DNA of 64,000 nt from Pogonophryne albipinna (taxonomy: Eukaryota > Chordata > Actinopteri > Perciformes > Artedidraconidae). The stretch covers positions 37,855,240 through 37,919,239 of the forward strand of contig CM053252.1 in assembly GCA_028583405.1 (NCBI GenBank), given 5' to 3'. The notes under the pieces were generated by a model. It saw only the letters and a list, made by a program, of their open reading frames with translations. It made no database searches and had not been told where the DNA came from. Numbering within the stretch: position 1 is the first letter of the stretch; each line of letters begins with the position of its first letter. The position numbers and the translations under genes are program-made. Of the stretch, positions 1-10,493 are shown piece after piece.

Positions 1-816
1 CGCAGTCTTGACCTCAGCAAAAGCGCCGTCCGCCTCTGCTGTCCAGTCGATCTCCTGGACGGGGGTCTTGCCTTTCAACGCTTCATACAGCGGCCGCATG
101 ATGTGTGCGGCCCGGGCGATGAAACGGTGGTAGAAAGTCACCATCCCCAGAAACTCACGGAGCGACCGGGCTGTGAGCGGGCGAGGAAAATCCGCAACAG
201 CCTCCACCTTCGCTGGCAGAGGTGTCGCACCGCCCTTGGTGACGCGGTGCCCCAGAAAATCGATGTCCGACACCCCGAACTGGCACTTTGCAGGATTGAT
301 GATTAATCCATGTTCGTTGAGCCGTGTGAAAAGGGCTCGGAGGTGGGACAGGTGCTCCTTCACTGAAGCGCTGGCGACGAGTATGTCGTCGAGGTAGACA
401 AACACAAACGGCAGGTCCCGCAGCACCGAATCCATCAGGCGTTGGAACGTCTGAGCGGCATTCTTGAGTCCAAAAGGCATCCGCAGGAACTTAAAAAGTC
501 CAAAAGGCGTTATCACTGCTGTCTTGGGAATGTCCAGGGGGTGCATGGGCACCTGGTGGTATCCACGCACCAGGTCCACCTTGGAAAATACCCCCGTACC
601 GGCCAGATGCGCCGAAAAGTCCTGAATGTGCGGCACCGGATAGCGGTCAGGCGTAGTGGCGTCGTTGAGTCGGCGGTAATCCCCGCACGGGCGGAACCCG
701 CCGTTCGGTTTGGGAACGACGTGCAGGGGGGAAGCCCAAGGACTGTCGGAGCGGCGGACAATGCCCAGGCGCTCCATGGTTGCGAACTCCGCCCTTGCTA
801 CAGCCAGCTTAGAAGG
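1..816 (-). pseudogene. Ty3/gypsy retrotransposon pol fragment (reverse transcriptase), runs off window edge
   Basis: Read on the minus strand, the frame is open from about 816 to the window edge. It encodes the core of a Ty3/gypsy reverse transcriptase. In order I see MERLGIVRRSDSPWASPLH, then CGDYRRLN, then MPFGLKNAAQTFQRLMD, then the catalytic YLDDILVAS motif with its two aspartates, then FLGMVTFYHRF, which leads to the connection/RNase H region. This is the standard gypsy order. The frame lies out of phase with the adjacent gag frame, and the gag C-terminus, zinc knuckle, protease and start of the RT are missing, so this is an internally deleted copy. RNase H and integrase, if present, lie left of the window. 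Confidence 0.9.
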
Positions 817-1168
817 GTTCAACCGCCCCTAGCAGATTTAGCATTTTCTCCATTAGCTGGGATGGCTTGCTGTCTCCTAGGCCTTGAATGTCAAGTATCT
901 GGCGGGCCCTCTCCTTAGCAGATAAGCTAAATGTCTTAAGGAGAAGGGCCTTAATCGCCTCATATTTGCCATGATGTGGGGGGGCTGCGATGAATCCCAC
1001 CAACCTGGACGACGCAGAGCTGCCCAGCGCTGCTACCACATGGTAGTATTTCAGGTCCCCGTCACGGACCTGTCGGCAGGCGAATTGCGCCTCCACATGT
1101 GCGAACCATGCCTCAGCGGCGTGCTCCCAGAATTCCGGCAGCTTTACGAACACATCGCGTTCAGCCAT
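809..1168 (-). pseudogene. Ty3/gypsy gag N-terminal fragment
   Basis: A 119-codon minus-strand frame starts at the ATG at 1168. It has the look of a teleost gypsy gag N-terminus: PEFWEHAAEAWFAHVEAQF near residues 12-30, then a helical capsid-like stretch with LSAKERARQIL and MEKMLNLLG. Intact gags of this kind run on for several hundred residues to a CCHC zinc knuckle. Here the frame stops after LLGAVEPF, exactly where reverse-transcriptase sequence begins in another frame. The gene is therefore truncated by the deletion that joins gag to pol. It reads the same way as the RT fragment downstream of it. Confidence 0.75.
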
Positions 1169-1395
1169 GCTCGTTAATTTCCCGGAAACTTTCTCGGAAA
1201 AGTCAAGGTCACCAGTAGTAGTGCCAGGAAAAGGGAGTCGGAGGCGGTGTATTAAGAACAGAGTTCCAATCTTTATTAGCCATTAATAACAGAGAGGTTA
1301 TCGCATGAACTGCTCTGCTTGACGAGCTAGCAGGAATGGAAGCTAACGCTACAGGCGTTCCCACTAAAGGGTCCGTGTGGCAACACAATACGAGA
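1169..1395 (-). repeat. probable 5' leader and LTR of the gypsy copy
   Basis: Upstream of the gag ATG (minus strand) lies a short leader and then a stretch with an AATAAA signal (around 1275) followed by a GT/C-rich tail, as in the R region of an LTR. A TGT start is visible near 1390. The other LTR is outside the window, so the boundaries are estimates. Confidence 0.35.
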
Positions 1396-2530
1396 GGTGA
1401 ATTATGTCCAATAACGTGTCACCATAATATATTATTATCAATATGATGTCGGGTTGCATTTTTCTAGAACTTGTTGACAATGTTAATGTAACAAAATGAG
1501 CTGTGGTGATTTTTTAGTACCTGATGATTCGTGGCGCACTCATAACGCGCAGGGCATGATTGATTTTTACTGTTGCGACTCGGGTTTGAGTCCAGCATGA
1601 ACTTTTTTGTTATTTTCATGTTGATGCACATTGAATATTATGTTTGAATAGAGGATTCGTAATATTGTTTGCCGACACCAACATTCACGACCAAGCAGCA
1701 TTTTAAAGTCTAAATATCCCCAATGACATTTCTGCTGCTATCTTTGCAAAACGAGGTAAAAGTCACATCTCATCTGGATGAGTGCTGCACAATACCGTTT
1801 TTATAAGGGATACATGTGTGGGTAGTCTTTCATATTAAACATGATCGCTGGTAGATAGCCACAGAAATCGTAACACAATTTAACCTGGGAGGATCACAGT
1901 TTAACACAGATGAAGACTTCTCCACGCTGCTTTCAAACTGAGTAAACACCATGTGCTTCACTTGGAGGCTGTCTGAAGGTATACACAGATGGACTTGGAC
2001 ATTAACAACGATATTCCGTAATAAGTCTGGCAACAATAGCTGGTTTAAATGATTTATTGGAGCAACTCGTTTGTCTTGTTGTAGTCCTCGCTGTTCGCGT
2101 CCGGATATCGCCATCGTAATCACAACCTCACACATGTGCATCAACGTGTTCCTAAGAAGCCAAATATACCAACAGATGTATGTAAACGACAGAAGAAAGC
2201 GATCGAAATGTGTATTTCAGTCGAAAGCCACGCACCCCACGGAAACGAGTTGATCGGGAAACAAGTTGATCGGGAAACAAGTTAATCCGGAACACCGGTC
2301 CTTGGCACAATAAAGGTTGGGAACCCCTGGCTTAAGAGATCCTCTCATGCTATCTCTTTTACAAAATAAGTGTCCAGTCAACAACAAAACATCAGTGTAT
2401 CGTATAGTGGTAGTATATTTTTCACAAGCAATGTGAAACATTAAACTTATACAAACTGGTGTACAAAACTCACATACCTGCGTTGATCTCCTGGAGTGTC
2501 TCTACTCTTTCTTCTCCACATCTCTTGTCC
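1396..2530. other. no gene recognised; AT-rich intergenic sequence
   Basis: I find no convincing coding sequence, RNA gene or bounded repeat here. Short frames at 1830-2144 and 2071-2253 overlap on opposite strands and resemble nothing I recognise. Confidence 0.5.
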
Positions 2531-2539
2531 ACCATCAGA

Positions 2540-2972
2540 GATTGCAAACATTTCAGAAACAGCTAGAGGTAGGAGACAAACAACTTGTTCGCTGGGCATG
2601 TCAAAAACCTCCCTGCTTTGATCAAGACTTTAGGGAGCCTTTCAGCCCCTCTAGCAAAGGGACTGGAAAGCAAGCTTTGAGAATTCAGTACCATCTATGC
2701 TTGTCATGTTCCAGACACTGCTCTCAACCACTCAGGACCTGCTTCAATACCTGCAGAAAGAAACAATTGACTTGGTGCAGGCAGTAGATTACAAAACAGC
2801 AGTTGAGAACACACTGAAAAGTTACCGAAGTAACGAGAAAGCACATGAGGTCTATAACAAGACCAAGGACCTGTGCAATGATCTTGATATTCCCGAAACT
2901 GTGACACAGAGGAAGAAGCGTAGAAACATGGAAGACTTTCAAGACATCATGTGGAGCAATGTGAAACATTAA
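2540..2972 (+). pseudogene. degenerate hAT-like (ZMYM/DUF4371-type) transposase fragment
   Basis: The frame ending at the TAA near 2972 contains LLSTTQDLLQYLQKETIDLV followed by a helical stretch, then LCNDLDIPETVTQRKKRR. This pattern matches the middle part of hAT-derived 'zinc finger MYM-type protein 1-like' proteins, where an STTxxLQxxxxDL segment precedes a xIPxxxxxRKRR segment. About 90 residues survive. Upstream codons (from about 2540) are partly in another frame, and the N-terminal zinc finger and C-terminal dimerisation domain are absent. Family assignment is from memory of the motif spacing, so moderate. Confidence 0.45.
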
Positions 2973-3370
2973 ACATAAATAAACTGGTGTACAAAACTCA
3001 CATACCTGCATTTCAATGGACAGCATAAAAGGACACGTGAGCTGGGTTCTGTTGGAGAAATAGCACCATGCTGCTCACATTAGCTTATTAGCTCAGATTA
3101 GCTATTGATGATCACGTTGATAAATCAAATAAAACAAATAGCCAATCACACAAAAAACATGTTGCTGTGACTGTGAGCATTAAACAATTAACATTAAACT
3201 AAACAAACACAACAGTATGTTATTGTCCTAATAAAAAAAACATACATTTTGTCCACCGACATAATACAGGCACCTTACCCTCAAGAGATCCTCACGTGCT
3301 ATGAGAATCTCCCACAATCCATTGCCGTAACAAAGCTAATGCAGGCACAAGTTTGTGACACCAGATGGCG

Positions 3371-3460
3371 CAATTGTGTATGCGTGTGGGGAGTCTTGCA
3401 GTAGAAAATTCGACTGTAGCGCCGCCACTGTGGGCTAAGCCCCGAATGTTTCCAGGTCCA
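3371..3460. repeat. diverged copy of sequence found again at 4446-4530
   Basis: Positions 3371-3460 and 4446-4530 share an ordered set of words (GTGTATGCGTG, TTGCAGTAGAA, CTGTAGCGCC, AATGTTT) in the same orientation. The second copy is inside the hAT element at 3629-4683 and the first lies outside it. The word GCGCCGCCACTG near 3420 and again near 4590 resembles a hAT terminal repeat, suggesting remnants of another hAT family. Confidence 0.45.
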
Positions 3461-3628
3461 GGCGACGCCCCTGGGACTGGCGTGCTATGTATGAATTCTC
3501 CCCTATATTCAGGGGTAAAGGGGTTTGACAGGGTTGCCAACTTTGGGTACCTGGCTGGAGTGAGATTTTGGTATCATGGGTTTGATTACACATATGCGCA
3601 CGAAATGACTGCTATCGTGTCAGTAGCG

Positions 3629-4683
3629 CAGTGGTTCTCAAAGTGTGGGGCGCAGAGGCATGACAGGGGGGGCGCGAGAGACCAGGAGGAAAAATGGTTA
3701 TAAAAAAAAAAAAAAAAGATTAAAAAAAGATTAAAAAATCATATTTTGAAAAATTATTGATTCTAAAATAATATGATACAGTACTATTACGTCTGGGTCT
3801 CTGTGTTTCATTAAAGCTCGGCTCTGTGTGTGTGTGGAACGAGCCATTTTGTGTGCGTGCGCGAGCGAGAGAGAGAGAGCACCGGTACCGGAGATCGTTG
3901 ATGTTAGCTTCTGGTGCTAGCGAGCTACGCTAACGGATATAAGGAGTTTTTTCAACAACAAAGTGGAGGAGAGTCCTCTCCTGTCAGACTGAGAGACTCA
4001 GTGAGCTAAAGGACTCTCTCAGTGTTATCTCAGTGGGTCTCAAACGTTTTGGTCACCATTAATGTAAACAATTATTTCCGAGGCACACGTTTATATGATC
4101 ATTATAGTTATAAAAAAATAAGAGAATAAATTAAAAACAGGTATGAAATACTATATGACAGTAAAAAATGAATAAAGTTTAAAAGGGGAGTGATTTGTAA
4201 AATATCCATAAAGAAATAGTAAATCTGTTTACAGTTCTGTGTTGAGAGATGTATCCATATATCTCTTCATTTTGCTCTCAAAGTGCACCAGATTGATGCT
4301 TTTAACTTCAATATTTAAAAATCTTCCCGGGGAGCTTGCCCCCGGACCCCCCTATGTGAGGTCCACACACCACCTATAAAAATAGCATTTTACCCCTGCT
4401 TACACCTATATGCCGTGAGCTGATTATCGAGCCTTCATTGTAACTGTCACACTGTGTGTATGCGTGGAGATTGTTGCAGTAGAACATTCCTCTGTAGCGC
4501 CCGGTACATTAATGGGAAACCCTAAATGTTTGAGCACCCTCTATGAAACGTCAAGCTACCCCACAGCATCCCCAAAATAAATCTCTGGCGCCGCCACTGA
4601 GCCTGACTATTTGTGTTGGGGGGGCCCGACTTTTTTTTTTTCTCCAAAGGGGGGGCCTGACAGAAAAAGTTTGAGAACCACTG
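3629..4683. mobile_element. non-autonomous hAT element A (1,055 bp) with perfect 8-bp target duplication
   Basis: The left end reads CAGTGGTTCTCAAAGTGTGG and the right end is the inverse of CAGTGGTTCTCAAACTTTTT. The 8 bases CAGTAGCG sit immediately outside both ends (3621-3628 and 4684-4691). An 8-bp duplication with CAG...CTG ends is diagnostic of the hAT superfamily. There is no transposase frame. The interior 4260-4380 matches, in reverse complement, the interior of the element at 42980-43891, so both belong to one family. Confidence 0.85.
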
Positions 4684-4691
4684 CAGTAGCG

Positions 4692-5157
4692 GGACCTTAG
4701 CATATATATACAATATGTACAAATACACAATATTGGACACAGACTATAAAGGGCACACAGTTTCATTCACTAATGAAAGTCAAACACATGTTTGTTTCCA
4801 CTGTTTTATTGTGTGCCTGTCGCGATAAGCAATGAATTGACTTATCGTGCGATAAATAAAAATGAACTTGATAAATTGCCATTTAGATGAGGATGTAACT
4901 AGCAGTTTCAAAGGATGTACTTGAATTATTATTATATATTATCATTATGTCAGTGGTCTAAAATGGTCATACAGCGGTGCCGACAATATTATCGTTTATT
5001 GCAATAATTTCCGGGAAAATCTATCCAGCAAAATTAATTATCGTGAGAGGCCTATACATGAAACACACAAACAAATCTACAGACTTACTCCAAACTGCCA
5101 AATATATTAATTAACACACTCTCACTCTCATATACTCTTTGACTCTATTTTGGCCTA
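4692..5157. other. no gene recognised; AT-rich spacer
   Basis: Nothing codes here. The stretch sits between the hAT element and the LINE tail. Confidence 0.5.
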
Positions 5158-7677
5158 GTAGAACAATAAGCAAGGCAAGGCAAGGCAAGTTTATTTATAT
5201 AGCACTTTTCAACACAAGGCAATTCAAAGTGCTTTACAAAAAATGAAAGACATTAAGAAAATGGCATTTAAAATCAGTCATTAAAAAGAAAAGCGAATAA
5301 AATAAACATTAAAAGAAAACAATACATGAATAAAAGTTACAGTGCAGTTTAAGATATGAATAGTTCAATTAAAAGCAGCAACAAAAAGAAAAGTCTTCAG
5401 CCTGGATTTAAAAGTAGTCAGAGTTGCAGCGGACCTGCAGGTTTCTGGGAGTTTGTTCCAGATATTTGGAGCATAATAACTAAATGCTGCTTCTCCATGT
5501 TTAGTTCTGACTCTGGGGACAGAAAGCTGACCAGTCCCTGAAGACCTGAGAGATCTGGATGGTTCATAATTTAGCAGGAGGTCAGAAATGTATTTTGGGC
5601 CTAAACCATTCAGTGCTTTATAAACCAGCAGCAGTATTTTGAAATCTATTCTTTGACACACAGGAAGCCAGTGTAAAGACTTCAGAACAGGAGTGATGTG
5701 ATCCACTTTCTTAGTGTTAGTGAGGACTCGAGCAGCGGCGTTCTGAATCAGCTGCAGCTTTCTAATATATTTTTTAGTGAGACCTGTGAAGACACCATTA
5801 CAGTAGTCGAGTCTACTGAAGATAAAAGCATGGACAAGTTTTTCCAAATCCTGCTGTGACATTAGTCTTTTAACCCTAGATATATTCTTTAGGTGATAGT
5901 AGGCTGATTTAGTAACTGTTTTAATATGACTGTTGAAACTCAGGTCAGAGTCCATGACTACACCTAGATTTCTGGCTTTATCTGTTGTTTTGAACATTGC
6001 AGACTGAAGCTCAGCGCTAACTTTTATACGTTCTGCCTTGGCTCCAAAAACCATTACCTCAGTTTTATCTTTGTTTAATTGGAGAAAGTTCTGACACATC
6101 CAGTCATTGATTTGTTCAATGCACTTACTCAGTGTTTGAATTGGAGCATAGTCTCCTGGTGAAATTGTTACATAAATTTGTGTGTCATCCGCATAGCTAT
6201 GGTAACTTATTTTGTTGTTCTTCATTATCTGAGCCAGTGGTAGCATGTAGACGTTAAAGAGAAGAGGCCCCAAGATGGAGCCTTGAGGTACCCCACATGT
6301 CATATTTGTCAACTCAGATGTGTATTTACCTATAGAAACAAAGTTGTTTCTGTCCTTTAAGTAGGATTCAAACCAATTTAGAACTGTTTCCGAAAGTCCA
6401 ACCCAGTTTTCCAGTCGGTCTAGTAATATGTTGTGGTCAACAGTGTCAAACGCAGCACTGAGATCTAATAATACTAACACTGAAGTTCTGCCACTGTCTG
6501 TGTTTAAGTGGATGTCATTAAAGACCTTTACAAGAGCAGTCTCAGTGCTGTGGTTTGGACGAAAGCCTGACTGGAACACATCCAAACAGTTATTTAAATG
6601 CAAGAAATTACTCAACTGTTGAAAAACAACTTTTTCAATGATTTTACCTAGAAATGGGAGGTTTGATATGGGCCTGTAATTGTTCATTACTGAAGCATCT
6701 AGATTATTCTTTTTTAAGAGCGGTTTAATGACTGCAGTTTTCAGGGCCTGTGGAAAAATACCTGTGTGAAGAGATTTGTTTACTATATGAAGTAGATCTG
6801 AGGCCATGCAAGGCAAAACATCTTTGAAAAATCCTGTTGGAATAATATCAAGGCAGCAGGAGGAGGATTTCAGAAGTTGTATAATGTCCTCTAGGTTTTT
6901 ATCATTAATCTGATGGAATTGTGTCATGGTGTTTGAATTGATGTTAAGTGGACACAGAGACAACACATTTGCTGTTCCTGATGCAGAGGCACTGACTGCT
7001 TGTCTGATTTTCTGAATTTTGTCAGTGAAAAAGGCAAAATCATTGCACGCCCTGGTGGATAGAAATTCAGAGGCTACTGACACTGGGGGGTTAGTTAGTC
7101 TGTCAACGGTAGCAAATAAGGCACGTGCGTTGTTTTTGTTTTTGGTAATGATGTCAGAGAAGAACGATTGTCGTGCGTTTTTCAATTCCAAATTATAAAG
7201 GCCAAGTCTCTCTTTATAGATTTCAAAGTGTACCTGGAGATTTGTTTTTCGCCACCTGCGTTCAGCCTTTCGACATTCTCTTTTTTCTGTTTTCACGGTC
7301 ATGGCCTTTCTCCATGGAGATATTTTCTTAACAGACACTTCCTTTACCTTAGTTGGAGCAATGGCATCTATAACATTTTTAATTTTTGAATTAAAATGAT
7401 CTACTAGCTCATTTACTGAGATGTTAGCAGGGGCAAGTGTGGAAGAAAAATTCTGAGTAAACATTTCCCTAGCGTTTTCAGTTAAATATCGCTTTGTGGT
7501 TACCTCTTTCTGAACATTTTTGTGAACAGAAATAGAGCTCTCAAAGAAAACACAGGAATGGTCAGAGAGTGCAACATCAGTCACCACAACCTTAGAGATA
7601 TTCAGACCCTTTGAGATAATTAAGTCCAGAGTGTGCCCAATAATAACAATAAGCAGCAGACTTTTACTTTTTATCAT
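5158..7677 (-). mobile_element. 5'-truncated L2-like LINE
   Basis: A minus-strand non-LTR retrotransposon copy. Its 3' end (left) has the familiar teleost tail: the inverse of TTTATTTATATAGCACTTTT followed by a short CTTGC-type tandem run at 5173-5190. Its 5' end is lost: similarity begins inside the endonuclease (GHTLDLIIS) at about 7640, as expected from incomplete reverse transcription. The RT frame is given separately. Confidence 0.85.
5365..7677 (-). CDS. L2-like LINE reverse transcriptase, endonuclease N-terminus missing (770 aa, open)
   Basis: This frame encodes target-primed reverse transcription machinery. Residues 14-46 are the last strand of an apurinic-type endonuclease (LSDHSCVFFE). 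Residues 333-350 are the RT fingers (NNYRPISNLPFLGKIIEKV). Motif A is DLSAAFDTVDH at 405-415, with the first catalytic Asp; motif B is GVPQGSILGP at 462-471; motif C is YADD at 495-498. A C-terminal segment follows (RNLGVVMDSDLSFNSHI, then GLGPKYISDLL). All catalytic RT residues are present and no stop interrupts 770 codons, so the copy is fairly young, but it lacks most of the endonuclease and should be immobile. The ATG is incidental: it lies at the truncation point, not at a true protein start. Confidence 0.9.
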   Translation of the reverse strand: MIKSKSLLLIVIIGHTLDLIISKGLNISKVVVTDVALSDHSCVFFESSISVHKNVQKEVTTKRYLTENAREMFTQNFSSTLAPANISVNELVDHFNSKIKNVIDAIAPTKVKEVSVKKISPWRKAMTVKTEKRECRKAERRWRKTNLQVHFEIYKERLGLYNLELKNARQSFFSDIITKNKNNARALFATVDRLTNPPVSVASEFLSTRACNDFAFFTDKIQKIRQAVSASASGTANVLSLCPLNINSNTMTQFHQINDKNLEDIIQLLKSSSCCLDIIPTGFFKDVLPCMASDLLHIVNKSLHTGIFPQALKTAVIKPLLKKNNLDASVMNNYRPISNLPFLGKIIEKVVFQQLSNFLHLNNCLDVFQSGFRPNHSTETALVKVFNDIHLNTDSGRTSVLVLLDLSAAFDTVDHNILLDRLENWVGLSETVLNWFESYLKDRNNFVSIGKYTSELTNMTCGVPQGSILGPLLFNVYMLPLAQIMKNNKISYHSYADDTQIYVTISPGDYAPIQTLSKCIEQINDWMCQNFLQLNKDKTEVMVFGAKAERIKVSAELQSAMFKTTDKARNLGVVMDSDLSFNSHIKTVTKSAYYHLKNISRVKRLMSQQDLEKLVHAFIFSRLDYCNGVFTGLTKKYIRKLQLIQNAAARVLTNTKKVDHITPVLKSLHWLPVCQRIDFKILLLVYKALNGLGPKYISDLLLNYEPSRSLRSSGTGQLSVPRVRTKHGEAAFSYYAPNIWNKLPETCRSAATLTTFKSRLKTFLFVAAFN

Positions 7678-7720
7678 TTCTACTGGATCTTAGATCTGCG
7701 CATGCGCAATACGGGTCGGC

Positions 7721-7770
7721 AGTGGCGGCTCCGGAGTATTTTTGTTGAGTAATCTATGGTAGGGCTAACC
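7721..7770 (+). mobile_element. left end of a further hAT-like element (other end not located)
   Basis: CAGTGGCGGCTCCGGAGTAT at 7721 is a typical hAT-type terminus. The element at 7771-9189 is inserted about 50 bp inside it. Sequence after 9197 probably continues this older element; its right end may be lost in or beyond the assembly gap. Confidence 0.35.
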
Positions 7771-9189
7771 CAGGGGTGCCCAACCAGTCGATCGCGATCG
7801 ACGGGGAGATTCCCAGTCGATCGCGAGATGTGTCTAAAAATAGAACAACAATATTCAGTTTTATCGTTAATGTCCTATAACATAATCTTCCTGTGCCAGA
7901 ATAATGCACTTGAACGCATCAAAGCTTTGTGATTGGCCGGCGTGACCCCATGTGTCGGGGCGTGGCTGGTGGGCAGTGGGCAGTGCACTAGTTCGCTAAC
8001 GTTGTCCGTGTCAACACCAGGAGTGACAGTCCGCACACACACAAGACCGCAATTATGACAGAAGCAACACATATATAATTTTCACTCCGAGTGGGAGGAT
8101 GATTATTTTTGTATCTATTCCAATTCAAAGTCCATCTGTCTCATCTGCAATGCGAGCGTGGCTTTATCGAAGAAGGGTAATTTAGGAGCGGCATTTCAAA
8201 ACATTGCACAAACGCTACGAGACGGAATTCCCTCCTAATTCTGCCCTCCGCTCCCAAAAGGGGAGGGGCCTGAAAGGACAGCTAAATGCACAGCAGTCCA
8301 TTTTCACCAGGCCTAACAACAAGAGCAAGGCTGCTGCCAGAGCATCTTATCGTGTCAGTCACGTTCTTGAGAAACACATGAAGTCTTTCAAAGACGGCGA
8401 AGTTGTGAAAGAAGCATTCCTGGAGGCTGCCGATGCGTAATAAAAATAACAGTAGCATTTCAACAGGTTTTTGATATGATAAAAACTCAAGTTAGATACC
8501 GTTATTAATCAGCTGTAAGTTTGAGTTTGTTTGAACTTATTCATTATAATTATTGTACAAAATGGTATAAGAATGCAAACTTAAATTGATTATAGTCTAT
8601 TATCAATTCAGGTTAAGAAACTAGTGTTGCTTGCATCCTATTTTAAAGGCATTTCTTTTTATAATCTACTAAAATGCAACAAAAAAGGGTTTGATTCTAT
8701 TAATTTTGTCTTTTTTATTGCACTTTGGCAGCAGATTCCTGAGTAGCTTCAGATCTGAGTTGTCTTATTAGTAAGCCTCATTTATACTTTTGTAGCAACA
8801 CTATTTTTATATAATGGCAAAGAAAGGGTTCAGAGTCTTTTCTTTTATTCCTGTATCATATGTGGCAGCACTGTTCAATGTTTCTTGAAAACATTACCCA
8901 CTGTAGTATGTGACGTGTGAATAAACTCCAACTCTGTATCAACAACACTGTTGTGTAACTTCAGTTAAATACTTGTATGTGTGTAGATTAGAAAGAGGTA
9001 AGATAAAGGATCTGCAGTATTTTATGAAGTATTAATCGTACAAAGGTCAGTTTTATACAAGTAGAAGTGTGTATTTACCTGGTAGTAGGCTGTCAGTAAT
9101 GGCTACGCCTCTCTATTTGGACTGGTAGATCTCGGCAGACTGGCAACTTTAAAAGTAGCTCTCGGTTCAAAAAAGGTTGGGCACCCCTG
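7771..9189 (+). mobile_element. hAT element B (GTF2IRD2-like transposase relic), 8-bp target duplication
   Basis: Ends are CAGGGGTGCCCAACC and its inverse GGTTGGGCACCCCTG. The 8-bp target GGCTAACC is present on both sides (7763-7770 and 9190-9197) without mismatch. The element is 1,419 bp and keeps only the N-terminal part of a transposase (8080-8440), so it is non-autonomous. Confidence 0.9.
8080..8440 (+). pseudogene. hAT transposase N-terminus with BED-type zinc finger, frameshifted
   Basis: Codons from about 8080 read WEDDYFCIYSNSKSICLICN, a BED finger with a CxxC pair. After a single-base shift near 8187 the frame at 8204-8440 supplies the histidine half (LHKRYETEF) and then LRSQKGRGLKGQLNAQQS, ASYRVSHVLEKHMKSFKDGE and VKEAFLEAAD. 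This order is typical of the hAT transposases related to the GTF2IRD2/Charlie8 group. One extra G in the run TTAGGAGCGG explains the shift. The catalytic core and dimerisation domain are deleted; a stop follows at 8438. Confidence 0.75.
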
Positions 9190-9197
9190 GGCTAACC

Positions 9198-9670
9198 CAT
9201 ACAGTGGTGGGGCTCAAGTCAGTGTTTGCAATGTAATTACATACACGCTACCCTTGACAGTGAAACGCCACGCGTGAGGTTTAAATTATTTCCCTGTCTC
9301 AATCCAAATGGAACTGTGTGAAATAAAAAGGCACATTTGTCTTGTAGTAAATAAAAAGGGCGACCTGGAGCAAATCCTGCAATTTACCCACAGGTGAAAG
9401 AGTGGACATGCTGAAAACCCAACCCCTGCAGGGGGGTCTGGGGGGATTCTCCCCCCACATTCTGGTACTCTCTTGAGAAGAAAAATAAATAAATCTATTA
9501 CTACACGACATATTTAAAAAAATGAATGCCATTTTAGTTTTTTGTTACTTTGTTCTGAAAGCTGAACCTGCTGCTCCTCACAGAGAGAAGAGGGAAGAGG
9601 CTGTGTGAATTACTTTACATTGTGGATAAGAGTGGATAGCCCCCATTGTTCTGTGTCAAAATGAAAGACA
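9198..9670. other. no gene recognised; repeat-like spacer
   Basis: This stretch lies between two hAT elements. It contains a G/C-run segment (9415-9460), rich in Gs and Cs in the same manner as element A at 4325-4355, suggesting a hAT-derived remnant. No frame is credible. Confidence 0.4.
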
Positions 9671-9678
9671 GCCCACAC

Positions 9679-10130
<452 letters not shown>

Positions 10131-10138
10131 GCCCACAC

Positions 10139-10493
10139 ACCTATCAATCATCAAACCGTGGGCTCTTATTTCATTTCGCTGTGCTAGTGGATCACCGGAG
10201 CTGTAGCCTACTAGATTAACATTAACATGCTTATTGTAGTTGTAAGTACAATGCCTTGCGGCCTGAAGCACCATCCTTGATGGATCATATGTGTGGGCTG
10301 GACCTGTATTTTACAGGAAAGGAGTGAGCAGAGGGTAGAGTTGTCGATTCTTGTTCAGTTTTCTGTGATATATCTTCCTCACCCTCTCAGACTTTCAGTT
10401 GCGCGCGCTACTAAAGAGACGTGCTACCATGGAAACCAAACAATGGTGTAGCTGTATTAAAGTCCGAGTGGAAACAGTCCTGAGTAAATCTGA
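10139..10493. other. no gene recognised; flank of assembly gap
   Basis: Unique-looking sequence up to the gap, with no convincing frame or repeat. Confidence 0.4.

Noticed and set aside
442..918. 158-codon + strand frame
   Set aside because: It is antisense to the gypsy reverse transcriptase, whose minus-strand translation shows clear catalytic motifs.
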